From Coriaria nepalensis (Eukaryota; Streptophyta; Magnoliopsida; Cucurbitales; Coriariaceae): a stretch of DNA of 64,000 bases. The stretch is from assembly GCA_027186245.1 (NCBI GenBank), contig CP114489.1:10671501-10735500 (forward strand), in the 5' to 3' direction. Position numbers and translations under genes: made by a program. Below the pieces are notes generated by a model, which was not told the origin of the DNA, searched no databases, and worked only from the letters and a program-made list of their open reading frames with translations. Below, in pieces: positions 12,852-23,896 of this stretch. The stretch's first letter is position 1. Each line of letters opens with the position of its first letter.

Positions 12852-14684
12852 AGTTGGTACATAGATATCATCAATGCCCAACTTGTCAAGTGAGTTGTGA
12901 AATATTTTGCTAGAGACAGCCTTTGTAAGAATATCTGCTAACTGATCTTCTGACTTCACAAAAGGAAACTGAATGACCTTGTCTTCGAGCTTTTGCTTGA
13001 TGAAATGCCGATCCACTTCAACATGTTTGGTGCGGTCATGTTGAATTGGGTTGTGCGCGATTGCTATGGCTGCCTTATTATCACAGAACAAGTTCATTGT
13101 ATCTTGAGATGAACACCCAATTTCCTCCAATAATCTTTTTAACCAAAGTAACTCACACAATCCTTTAGCCATGCCTCTAAACTCAGCCTCTGCACTAGAT
13201 AAAGCAACTACCTTCTGTTTTTTACTCCTCCAAGTGACCAGATTGCCTCCCACAAATGTGAAGTAGCCCGATGTAGATTTTCTATCAGTGATGTTCCCTG
13301 CCCAGTCTGCGTCCGTATAACCGTCAATGTGTAGATGTTGATTTTTCGTGAACATCAGTCCTCTTCCTGGAGAGGACTTCAAATACCGTAAAATACGAAC
13401 CACTGCACTCATATGATCTTTGCTAGGGCAATGCATGAATTGACTTACCAAGCTCACCGCATAAGCAATATCGGGTCGTGTGTGAGATAAGTATATCAGC
13501 TTTCCCACAAGGCGTTGATACCTTTCTTTATTGGTAGGGGTCTGATTAGGAAATTCTCCCAAGCCATGGTTTTGAACAACTGGTGTATCAACAGGTCTAC
13601 AATCAAGCATTCCTGTTTCGGACAACAAGTCAAGCTCGTATTTCCTTTAGGATAGAAATATGCCTTGTTTTGATCGAGCTACTTCAATTCCTAAAAAATA
13701 CTTCAACCCTCTAAGATTTTTCATCTCAAATTCAGTTGCTAGATGCTCTTGTAATTTAAAAATTTCTTCCTCATCATTTCCTGTAATTATCATATCATCA
13801 ACATAAATTATTAGAGCTGTTACCTTCCCTCGTTGGTGCTTCAAGAAGAGAGTATGATCTGAATTACTTTGCTTGAAACCGTGCTTTCTCATGGCGAGGC
13901 TAAATCGTCCAAACCAAGCTCTAGGGGACTGTTTCAATCCATATAATGCCTTTTGTAACTTGCAAACTACCTTCCCTTGTGTCGAAGAAACAATACCAGG
14001 TGGAATGTCCATGTACACCTCCTCTTCAAGATCTCCCTGGAGAAAAGCATTTTTAACGTCAAATTGGTGCAACGGCCAGTCCAAGTTTGCAGCAACAGAG
14101 ATTAGTACTCTCACAGTATTTAATTTTGCTACTGGTGAGAACATTTCTTGATAATCTACCCCATATGTCTGAGTATATCCCTTCGCAACGAGCCTTGCTT
14201 TATATCTTTCAATTGATCCATCTGCTTTGTGTTTAACAGAGAACACCCATCGACATCCCACAGTTTTCTTTTCCTCGGGCAATGGCACAAGCGCCCAAGT
14301 ATCATTCTTCTGTAATGCTTTCATCTCTTCCTCTATCGCTTGGATCCACTTGGGATTATTCATGGCTTCACTCACTGTATTAGGAACATCTTCTGCAGAT
14401 AATTTATGAACCAATGCCTTGAGAGGCTCAGACAATTTTTTAGTTGAGACATTGTTGGCAATTGGATACTTTGACTTGCTCGTTCCATGATCAGGTGTAT
14501 AACGGTTTGGTGGTTGTCCGCGATTATTCCTGAAAGGTAGTTTATAACCAGCAGAAATATTGTGAGGAGAGTTTAGAACTTGTACCTCATGAATATTCTC
14601 AGAAGATTGGTCTGTTTGTGGTACTGTCAGGTCATGGAAGGGTTGTTCACTTTCAAGTTTCGTAGTTTCTTCATTTTGATCCAC
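12849..14684 (-). pseudogene. Copia reverse transcriptase and RNase H
   Basis: Two open stretches on the minus strand (14684-13647 and 13628-12849) lie in one frame, separated by a single premature TAA near 13644 where the family normally has Gln. The first carries the copia RT signatures WVFSVKHKADGS, ARLVAKGYTQ, FDVKNAFLQGDL and the active-site YVDDM. The second carries RNase H blocks (DADWAGN, STSGYFTFVGGN, SSAEAEFRGM, FCDNKAAI) and ends just before the polypurine tract. The catalytic residues look retained, so the nonsense codon is the main visible defect in this part. Confidence 0.92.
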
Positions 14685-16122
14685 TCTGCTGGTTGTTGTT
14701 CGATCTCTGCTTCAACATGCTCAGCATTTTCAACTTCTCCTCTTTCATCTATCAGTATTGCCATTGGTTCTCTTTGCTGAACCTCCCCTACATCATTTGA
14801 AGTTTCGTCGAAGCCTATCCAATTTTCCCAATTTTGCTCTTCACTCAGCATCTGCCCCTAAAGAGAGGAGCGGGAAGATTGAGAAGGGAAGAAATTTTCT
14901 GATTCAATAAAGGTGACATCCATGGTGGTATAGAGTCGCCTTGTAGCTGGATCGTAACATCGGTATCCTTTCTTGTGAGCTGCATAGCCAAGAAAAACAC
15001 AACGGACAGCACATGGATCAAGCTTTGTCCGTTGATTCTTGTGTATATGAACATATGTAACACATCCAAACTTTCTTGGAGGAAGCATTAGAACTGATGG
15101 TAACATCACATGTTGCGCAAGAACTTGAAGAGGGGTTTTGTAGTTCAAAACTCGTGATGTAGTCGGTTCATTAAGTATACAGCAGTTATTACTGCATCTG
15201 TCCAAAAACGTTTAGGTACATCAACAGCGGTCAGGAGAGCTCGAGTGATTTCCAAGATGTGTCTATTCTTCTTGCGCTCTGCAACACCATTCTGTTGCGG
15301 TGTTTGAGAACAAGATGCCTCATGATGCAAACCATGTTCCTGAAAGTATCTGTGAAATTGTGCATTATCATATTCCCCGCCATTATCGGATCGAAGAATT
15401 TGAAGTTTAGCATAAAATTGTGTTCGAATCATATTATGAAATGATCGAAATATTTCAAACACTTCATGTTTATTCTTCAACACATAAAGCCAAGTCATTC
15501 GTGTACAATCATCAACAAAGGTTACAAACCAGCGAACACCAGAAGAAATAGTAATAGGAGCAAGGCCCCAAACGTCAAAATGAACAATCAAAAAAGGAGC
15601 GTCACATTTATTCAAACTGATTGGATATACACGATGACTCTTAGCTTGAATACAAACTTCACACTTAAAATCTGACTCATTAAACTTTGCAATTAAATCT
15701 GGAAATAAACATCTCAAATACCGAAATGAGGGATGCCCCAACCGATTATGCCATAACCAAATCTGCCTTTCCTTAACTCCAGCAGAATGCATATTATTTG
15801 CTATACCATAATTGAAATCATCCATGTAATACAACCCTTCCCTTTTAGTACCACGACCAATAATCTCCTTGGTGAGAATATCCTGAAACAAACAGAAGTT
15901 AGGATACATTAGAGCACAACAATTCAATTCCGTAGTCACTTGTCCAATAGATAACAATTTATTGGAAAGTGATGGCACTAGTAAGGTATTTGGTAATGAA
16001 AATGAAGGAGAAAGAGTCACTGTTCCAGCCCCTGTTACTGGATATGTTATTCCATTAGCATTGGCAATGCATATTCGTTTCGGTTGGGTGGCTTCGTCGA
16101 AGTCACAAGGGTCAAAGGTCAT
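14627..16122 (-). pseudogene. Copia protease end, GAG-pre and integrase, frame-broken
   Basis: The minus-strand frame 16122-15145 begins just inside the aspartic protease (the DSGATDHM active site is encoded across about 16146-16123) and continues through the GAG-pre block LWHNRLGHPS. It then enters the integrase core with HFDVWG, TFVDDCTRMTW and SDNGGEYDN, giving the DDE-type residues. The frame changes near 15170 into 15205-14858, which carries the integrase C-terminal part (KFGCVTYVHIH, VFLGYAAHKKGYRCY). It changes again near 14850 into an acidic linker leading to RT. At least two frameshifts separate these pieces. Confidence 0.88.
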
Positions 16123-17297
16123 GTGGTCTGTTGCCCCAGAGTCAATGATCCGCCATCATAGTTCCCTGTTTTCGAGCAAGAAAAAACATAACCTTGGTTA
16201 CCTGAGTCATTCTGAGCAATTTGTTCACTAGTGGAAATAGAGGATTCTTGTTGTGGTACAAGAGATAGTTGAGGCTCTATGCTCATAAGAGCTGCACGAC
16301 CAGGATTGTCGCATCCACTTGCTTCACGCTTTTTCTTTGCGTTGAGTTCATGCCACCAATCTGGAAAACCATGTAGTTTGAAGCATGTTTCTTTGGTGTG
16401 TTTTGTATTCCCACAATGTGTGCAGCCTCCTCCTTCCCCTTGTGACTTCGATTTTGTAGCTGTGTTAGGCTTTCCACTTGATGTCGTTTGAAAAGATAAA
16501 TGGTGTTGAGGTTTCTGCCCTCCTCTTGAAAGCATAGCACCACCAGATATGGTATCTTCATTCGTCATCATTACGGATTGCCTCAAATCCTCTCTTCAGA
16601 CTTGTGCATACGCTTGTTCCACTGTTGGGAATGGTTGTATCTAGAGCACATCTGCTCGGATCTTGTCAATCCGATCATCGAGTCCGTCTAAGAAGGTATA
16701 AACTCTATCCTCCTGCAAAAAGGAGTTTTATTTTTGCACATCAATATCACATTCCATAGGGTTTGGTCGACGAAAGTCGATTTCTCTCCACAAGCCTTGC
16801 AGATTGTTGTAGTATGTCTCGATAGATCCTCCTCCTTGTTTGAGTCTAGTTACTCTTCTTTTGAGATCATATACTTGTGATGTATCAGTACCATCAAAGT
16901 ACTTAATAGTAATATTATCCCAAACAGCCTTAGCCGTTGAGAATCTGATAAAGTTACTTACTAACTTTGGATCCATAGAATTGATTAGCCATTCCTTCAC
17001 CACTGCATTTTCCGTTCTCCATTTTCTAAATGCAGGATCTGCTTGCAGAGGCTGTGGAAAATCTCCATTTATGTATCCCAACTTGTCTTTGCCTGAGATA
17101 TACATCTCGACAATTTGGGACCATAGTGCATAATTGGTACCATCTAACTTGATTCCAATCTGTGCAGCAGGTTCATGACTTGTGACCTGGTTCTGAGTTT
17201 GGTTGTGGTTTAGTACTTGTGTCATTCTTGTGGTAAGATTTGCAAGAATTGAATTCTCCCCTTCGTGTTTTTCCACCCCAGTAAGAGGTGTTTCCAT
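16119..17297 (-). pseudogene. Copia gag with CCHC zinc knuckle, stop-interrupted
   Basis: The gag frame starts at the ATG at 17297 and encodes a retrotransposon gag domain (IKLDGTNYALWSQ, YFDGTDTSQVYDLKRR). A stop near 16727 and further stops around 16640 and 16610 interrupt it. The distal part, 16586-16119, holds a zinc knuckle CTHCGNTKHTKETC (CX2CX4HX4C). A frameshift near the protease active site follows. Confidence 0.88.
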
Positions 17298-17347
17298 TTT
17301 TCCTCTTTTCTGTTTTTTTTCAGAAATTCTATGGCCCTAGAATCTCT

Positions 17348-17359
17348 GCTCTGATACCA
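17348..17359 (-). other. Primer-binding site of the copia element
   Basis: TGGTATCAGAGC on the minus strand, directly adjoining the 5' LTR. It is the standard copia site complementary to the 3' end of initiator tRNA-Met. Confidence 0.93.
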
Positions 17360-17565
17360 TGTTGTGCGGAAGGGAAAAAATTGATATTCTTCTATATATC
17401 AAAGATACAACCTAGAAGGGCTATATATAACCTGTACATGAAATTAATTTTGGAAGAAACTAATCACACTTTTTTAGGCTTTGAATGATTTATAATCAAA
17501 TAAACTAAATTGGTAACTATAATATTGTATTCCTATAAGTACTCTTTCAACAACTCACGTCAATA
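17360..17565 (-). repeat. 5' LTR of the copia element
   Basis: 206 bp, aligned end to end with 12629-12841. On the minus strand it begins TATTGACG and ends CACAACA. It should hold the element's promoter; a TATATA segment lies inside. Confidence 0.92.
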
Positions 17566-17570
17566 CAAAT
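17566..17570. repeat. Target-site duplication (right copy), CAAAT
   Basis: Identical to 12624-12628. Removing the element and one copy restores the continuity of the older relic. Confidence 0.9.
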
Positions 17571-17760
17571 AACCCTTGGTGTCCACTTTGTTTAGAATCT
17601 TATTGTTAAAGGTGTCGTTCTCGTTTCTCATATTAGCACAGTTGATCATCTAGCATACTTACTAACTAAACTGTTTCATCGCTCTTGGTTTCAACTATTT
17701 TATAACAAACTCATTGTCATCGATGGGTCATCGCTTTTACGAAGAATACATATAACAGAT
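17571..17760 (+). mobile_element. Old Ty1/copia relic, 3' part (end of RNase H)
   Basis: Continues the relic that stops at 12628. Translation gives LGVHFV-like, VSHISTVDHLAYLLTK and FQLFYNKL, the normal copia RNase H C terminus. No LTR of the old element is recognisable downstream. Confidence 0.8.
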
Positions 17761-19000
17761 ACAATCTCAACTATCTCTCCATAAATATTTTTTAATGACT
17801 GATTCTAGAAATATATTTGTATCAGTTTGTTATTTGTTATTTTATACACTATGTATAACCAAAATTCTATATAAAGATTACTAAGACCTTTTTTTGGAGC
17901 CAAAAAAGATTATTAAGACTTTTAATTTGATTTATAATATAACATTATACTTTGTAGGAAAAATTTAAAAAATGGAGGCCTCCGCCCTATTCCTTGAAGG
18001 CTCCACGTTGTTTCACTGAATGTAAAATCGGTAGAAATGTCTGGAAGTGTATGTATAAAATGAGGAATGCTTTTATTTGGCTTGCCGACTTGCCGACTTG
18101 CCGACTTGCCGTACTAATTGACATCTGACTTGTTATATGTTTTATTAAAAACATAATAAAAAATTGATATTCTATAGAGAGATCATACGAAAATTATGTC
18201 AGTACGAAAATAATATATGAATATGATGATATTTTAAATATTATTATTATTATAAATATTATTTTTATATAAAATATATTACAATAAAATAAAATTTGAT
18301 GTCAGAAATAGTCGGAAGGATCATGTGCTCACGAAGCTTGACCTAAATTCCAAGATATGTTTTGTCTCAACATGACATGCAATGCAATGCCAATACACAA
18401 TTGAACTTCCTTTCGATCTGGGTGGTGGGGGAGGGATTGTAACATCATGAGTCACGTGACTAATTTATGAGTTTTTTTCAGTAGTCGGAACTTGAATGAG
18501 TCGAATTGCAACGAAATTCCAAATTATAAATAAAAAATAAAATATTTTTTTAATACCATATCTGTCAATGAGTCAAACCTTTTTCTTTGACCAAACATTT
18601 GAAACTAAAGTCAAAACCGTTGAAAAACACATTTATTTATTTTAAGTAACTTTCAATTTATATGTTTTGATATTTTTATTTAATTATTATTATTATTAAA
18701 TAATTGCTTATTTTTTTTTCTCATTTTAGAGCAGGAATTCTGATCCTAAACATTAAGTTATCATTTGTACACATCTCAATTAAAACGGGGAAAGTCCACT
18801 ACAAAATTAAACAATTTTATTATATAGTAATTAGTATGGGTCTCATTTAGAGCCTTAGTCATCTGCGGCATGATTCTACTTATCTCATAGTGCTCGCGTT
18901 GAATATCGCTACCCAATTTTTCGTACCTTAATCTCACGAGAAAAAGAGCACCACTACCCCGCATCTTCTCTCTCTCTCTCTCTCCATTTTCTCTGCTAAG
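17761..19000. other. Spacer upstream of DXS
   Basis: AT-rich and without a supported gene. It contains an 8-bp tandem repeat at 18081-18111 and a CT run at 18967-18984 close to the DXS promoter. The only open frames are short and have no recognisable features. Confidence 0.6.
18081..18111. repeat. 8-bp tandem repeat (CTTGCCGA), about 3.9 copies
   Basis: Four near-perfect copies in an otherwise AT-rich region; their G+C content stands out locally. Confidence 0.9.
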
Positions 19001-19012
19001 ACTGCTATACTG

Positions 19013-19022
19013 CTATATATAA
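19013..19022 (+). promoter_or_regulatory. Probable TATA box of DXS
   Basis: TATATATAAC about 80-90 bp before the DXS ATG at 19101. Spacing to the start allows a transcription start near 19045 and a short leader. Based on sequence and position only. Confidence 0.5.
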
Positions 19023-19100
19023 CATGGTTATTGGCCCCCTCTGTTTTCAAAACAGACCCCTCTCTCCATTTTCTTAAGCTAGACCTGTAAGTCATCAGCA

Positions 19101-22100
19101 ATGGCAGTTTCTGGGTCTTTCATCAAACCAAACCCTTTTCTCTCTCCAAGCCTGAAAACTCCAAAACTTCTTAGTTGCAGAAAACAGGTGAAGCTCTACA
19201 GAAATTCTTTGATCTCTACTTTCTTTTATTTTTTACTCTAATTTTTATGTTTCCTGAATTTCCATTGTCATTTTGCTTAAGAAATCTTTAAATAATATTT
19301 GATGGATCAATGATACTGCAGCTTTACCTGAGAGCTTCAGCAATTAATTCAGATGGTGAAGAGAAAAAGAACATAATAATAAAGGAAAACGAGGAAAGGA
19401 AGATAAACTACTCCAAAGAGAAACCGGCGACGCCATTGCTGGACACGATCAACTACCCGGCTCACATGAAGAGTCTAACCCAACAGGTAACTTTAAAACC
19501 ACTATTTAATTGGTTTTAAATGCTCGATCTTTCTTATTGTTTGGAACTTGAGAAAATTCTAATCTTTTTTATTTTATTTTATTTTATTTTATTATAATTT
19601 TCCTAGGATCTTGAACAACTAGCAGCAGAACTAAGAGCAGAAATTGTACACTCAGTATCTCAGACTGGTGGTCATCTAAGTTCGAGTTTAGGAGTGGTGG
19701 AGCTCACGGTGGCTCTTCACCATGTTTTCAACTGTCCTGAAGATAAAATCATATGGGATGTGGGCCATCAGGTAAAAAAAGTTATGTTTTTTGGAAAATT
19801 TGGATCAAAATGTTTTGCATACTTCATTCCTGCTGTGATTTTCAAAGTCAACGACCTGATGAAAAACAATTTTTTTTTTTTTTAAATCCCGCTTGCAGGC
19901 ATATATACATAAAATTCTTACAGGAAGGAGGTCTAAGATGCATACCATCAGAAAGACATCAGGGCTTGCCCCATTTCCGAAAAGGGAAGAGAGTCCACAT
20001 GATGCTTTTGGCGTGGGACATAGCTCTACAAGCATATCAGCTGGTCTTGGTATGTCCCAGATTTTATACTAGGTTGAAAAAATATTCCTGGTTAATTGTT
20101 ATAGTGTTAAGAGTTAGAAATCCTCGATCCAAAACTATGAAAATTCAGCCATTTTCAAAAATATATTGTAGGCATGGCAGTTGCGAGGGATCTATTAGGG
20201 AAGGATAACAATGTGATTAGTGTGATTGGAGATGGAGCTATGACTGCTGGGCAAGCATATGAAGCAATGAATAACGCAGGGTTTCTAGATTCTAACCTGA
20301 TCGTTATCTTGAACGATAACAAGCAAGTCTCTTTACCAACTGCAACTCTTGATGGGCCCGCATCTCCGGTCGGAGCACTTAGCGGTGCTTTAAGCAAGCT
20401 TCAAGCAAGCACACAATTCCGGAAACTCCGTGAAACTGCAAAAGTAAGAAAATCTAACTTATCAACCTGAATTTTTTAATTTTCATTTTGAATATCTATT
20501 AAAATGATCTCTGACTTGGAATTTTTCATCTTTTTGAAAGAACATCACGAAACAAATAGGTGGGCAGACACATCAAGTTGCTGCAAAAGTAGACGAATAT
20601 GCAAGGGGTTTGATTAGTGCTTCTGGGTCTACACTGTTTGAGGAGCTCGGTCTGTATTATATTGGTCCAGTAGATGGGCATAATCTCCAAGATTTAGTCA
20701 GCATTTTCGAAAAGGTGAAAGATGTGCCTGCTCCTGGGCCTGTATTGATCCACATCATTACAGAGAAAGGAAAGGGTTACCCCCCAGCTGAGGCAGCAGA
20801 TGATAAAATGCATGGTGAGATTACTATTATGACCCTTGGATCTTTCATCACTTGTTTCGAAAATTAATCTATTACCTTTCTTAACTTGATTCTCTTATGA
20901 TTGTTGTAGGGGTTGTCAAGTTTGATCCAGAAACAGGCAAACAATTCAAAACCAAAACACCTACGCTTGCGTACACTCGGTATTTCGTTGACTCTCTGAT
21001 AAAAGAAGCTGAGGCTGATGAAAAAATCGTAGCTATCCATGCAGCAATGGGTGGTGGTACAGGTCTTAATTATTTCCAGAAGAAGTTCCCGAATCGCTGC
21101 TTTGATGTAGGAATTGCAGAGCAACATGCTGTAACCTTTGCAGCCGGTTTAGCTGCAGAGGGTCTCAAACCATTCTGTGCTATCTACTCATCCTTCCTGC
21201 AAAGAGGATATGATCAGGTGAGTCCACAGCATAATTATAGGATTCTACTTCATGATTTTTAACCGTTACTGATGAAATCTTTTGCAAATATGTAGGTGGT
21301 ACACGATGTAGATCTTCAGAAACTACCAGTCCGCTTTGCAATGGATCGAGCTGGTTTGGTTGGTGCAGATGGTCCCACACATTGTGGAGCATTTGATATC
21401 ACATACATGGCTTGCTTGCCAAACATGGTGGTCATGGCTCCAGCAGATGAAGCTGAGCTCATGCACATGGTTGCCACTGCTGCAATCATAGATGACAGAC
21501 CTAGCTGCTTCAGGTTTCCAAGGGGAAATGGTGTTGGAGTTGAATTGCCAGCAGATAACAAAGGAACCCCACTTACGGTTAGTAATTTAACACTTCAAAT
21601 TCCAAAAAGGGTGGTAATGATGCACATAGAGAGATATAGATTGATACTGAGCTTCTTTGATTGTTTTAAACAGATCGGAAAGGGAAGAATACTGAGGGAA
21701 GGAGATAGGGTTGCTATATTGGGATATGGTTCTATAGTTCAACAATGTCTGGAAGCGGCAGACAACCTGAAAATCCAAGATATTTCTATCACTGTAGCAG
21801 ATGCAAGATTTTGCAAGCCCTTGGACACAGAGCTAATCAAACAGTTGGCTAGGGAGCATGAAATCCTAATTACGGTTGAAGAGGGTGCGGTAGGAGGTTT
21901 TGGGTCTCATGTATCACACTACCTCAGCTTAAGTGCTATTTTAGATGGCAATCTTAAGGTAATTTTCTCTTCAAGGAAGATATTTCAAATTGGACGCCTC
22001 ACTTAGTTTTTGGAGAAAATAGTTGAATGGACATTAACTGTTGATATAACTCCTTTTGTAGTTCCGATCTATGGTCCTTCCGGACAGATACATAGAACAC

Positions 22101-22208
22101 GGAGCACCACAAGACCAGCTCAAAGAAGCAGGGCTCTCCTCAAGACAAATCTCTGCGACAATTTTATCGCTTTTGGGGAAGCCAAAAGAAGCTCTACTCT
22201 TCAAGTGA
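19101..22208 (+). CDS. DXS2: 1-deoxy-D-xylulose-5-phosphate synthase, class II
   Basis: First enzyme of the plastid MEP pathway; condenses pyruvate and glyceraldehyde 3-phosphate with thiamine diphosphate. Ten exons: 19101-19187, 19322-19486, 19607-19771, 19899-20049, 20172-20443, 20541-20814, 20910-21217, 21296-21577, 21674-21958, 22062-22208; total 2136 nt, 711 codons, normal for the family. The first 50-60 residues look like a transit peptide. The TPP motif is [18 protein letters not shown]...NDN; DRAG ([14 protein letters not shown]), IAEQHAV and the C-terminal GGFGSHVSH block are present. [12 protein letters not shown] and the MAVSGSF start fit class II (DXS2) rather than class I, from memory. 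Class II genes are usually linked to specialised isoprenoids or mycorrhizal apocarotenoids. One odd residue is a Pro where SGLAGFPKR normally has Gly (exon 4). Confidence 0.95.
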
Positions 22209-22440
22209 GTGATGGCAGATGGAATCCGAATCTTCATGGAGAAAGTTTGTAAAAGTCATTTTATGTCCATAGAGTTGAGAAAATCCAACATCGTAAAACT
22301 CAGTTTTCGGATGTTGTGTGTGTGCTTATGAAGCAACAGTTCATTGTATGATCTAAAACAAATTACTATGACATGATGCGGTACTTCGAACGAATGTACA
22401 TTAAAGGACCACCAAAACCAATAATTTAATTTTCTTTTTC

Positions 22441-23030
22441 ATGGAGAATTCTTGTTCATGTAGCTTACTCCCTGTCAAATGCAGATTTTCTATTATATCA
22501 AAACTCGATTATCGTAAAAATGGGGATAAAGTTTTCCGATCATTCAAAAAAGCAAAGAAGCCTGAACTTACCAATCATTCTCCTCTGCTGAGAATCAACC
22601 AATTCGTCTTGCAACATATGAAAGAAAGAGGATTATTCGACCATATGAAAGAAAGAGGATTGGTCGCAAATAGAGATACATGCAACTCACTTCTTAGTTG
22701 TTATTGTGAGTTGGAAATTATGGGGAAGCAACGAAATTGGCGGATGCTATGATTGAGCATGATTATTTGCCGGATCTAGAAACGTATAGGCTACTCGTTT
22801 GAACGTGCACATGGGATTCTCGACGTAATGGTCTCAACGGGGTTCTCATCCTGATGGGGTTACTTACACTACATTCATTTATGCGTACTGCAGCCAAAGT
22901 AGACTAAAAGAAGCAGAGAATATAATGGATACGATGAATAAGAAAGGGGTCATTCCAGACCCACCCTCTGCCTTCTTACAACTTGTTAATCGATGCACAT
23001 GGACGACTGGGATCAATACATTGTGCATAA
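22441..23030 (+). pseudogene. PPR protein relic
   Basis: An ATG-led frame of 103 codons (22441-22752) has PPR-like spacing (NRDTCNSLLSCYCELEIMG). It contains an exact in-frame duplication of the segment HMKERGL around 22615-22660. After its stop, another frame at about 22855-22965 encodes a clear PPR repeat (TYTTFIYAYCSQSRLKEAEN followed by IMDTMNKKGVIPD). The frames do not join, so this is a decayed copy rather than a working RNA-editing or RNA-stability factor. It lies just downstream of DXS with no promoter seen. Confidence 0.7.
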
Positions 23031-23896
23031 ATAAATTTAAATACTTATCATATTCATAATTATATTGGAGGAACCATAAATAAATTATTTGTTAAATGAC
23101 ATATTGTGCCATTGTGGTGTGAGGGCGTGCCACATCGAGTATATATAGAGACAATGACAATGACAATGACATCATGACAGTGTGTATATTCACGAGGTCA
23201 ACCGATGACGTCAAGTTCCGGACAACAAATGTTGTAGATGTAACTTACTTATTCTATGAATAAAAATTATTGGATGTCTTTTTTTTTTTCTGGCTAAAAA
23301 GAAAAGCCCAAATATTCGGGTGCGTTTTATAATAATAATAATTATTATTTTTGAATATTTTTAAAATATATTTTTATGAATTATAAAATAATTTTGTTTA
23401 ATTTTTAAAATTATTAAAAAACAGTTAATTTCGATTATTATATAGAAATTATTATTTTTTAAATTAAAAAAAAATATATCTTTATTATTTTTATTATAAT
23501 ATATATATATATATATATATTTTTTTTTGTGGCTTCAAAATTAGGGGGAGAATAAGTTTATCCTTTTTAAAGCTTAAAAAAAAAAAAACAAACAAATAAG
23601 ACGGTTTTTTTTTGCCAAAATAAATATGACGTTAACTAAATTAATGTATATATGATGGTATAATAAATTAAATAAGCAAGAAACAAAAAGTTATCATCTT
23701 TGAATTTCTCCAACAAACCGAAAGAAAATTCAACTCAACGGCTGCATCAAGCCCTGACCCCAGACCTTCCCCTTCACACTATGAACTTGAGGAAATTCTT
23801 GTTGAGAGCTTAGTGAATCAACTGAAGCCCAGTTGAGCTCGACCCTCTCTTATAAAACAAATTTTCTTAATTTAATTTTGAATTCATTTTGTAGCC
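23031..23896. other. AT-rich spacer upstream of the U-box gene
   Basis: Contains a short TGACAA repeat near 23148-23172, (AT)n at 23499-23521 and long A/T runs. No gene recognised. Confidence 0.6.

Larger units (their letters stand above)
12629..17565 (-). mobile_element. Ty1/copia LTR retrotransposon, near full length, degenerate
   Basis: A 4.94-kb element on the minus strand. It has direct LTRs of about 210 bp (12629-12841 and 17360-17565), a primer-binding site complementary to initiator tRNA-Met (TGGTATCAGAGC, read at 17359-17348) touching the 5' LTR, and a purine tract GAGGGGGAG (12851-12843) touching the 3' LTR. Gene order gag, zinc knuckle, protease, integrase, RT, RNase H is the copia order. 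The LTRs differ by roughly ten substitutions and two small indels by eye, so it is not very recent. Several stops and frameshifts break the polyprotein, so it is non-autonomous now. It sits inside an older copia relic. Confidence 0.95.
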
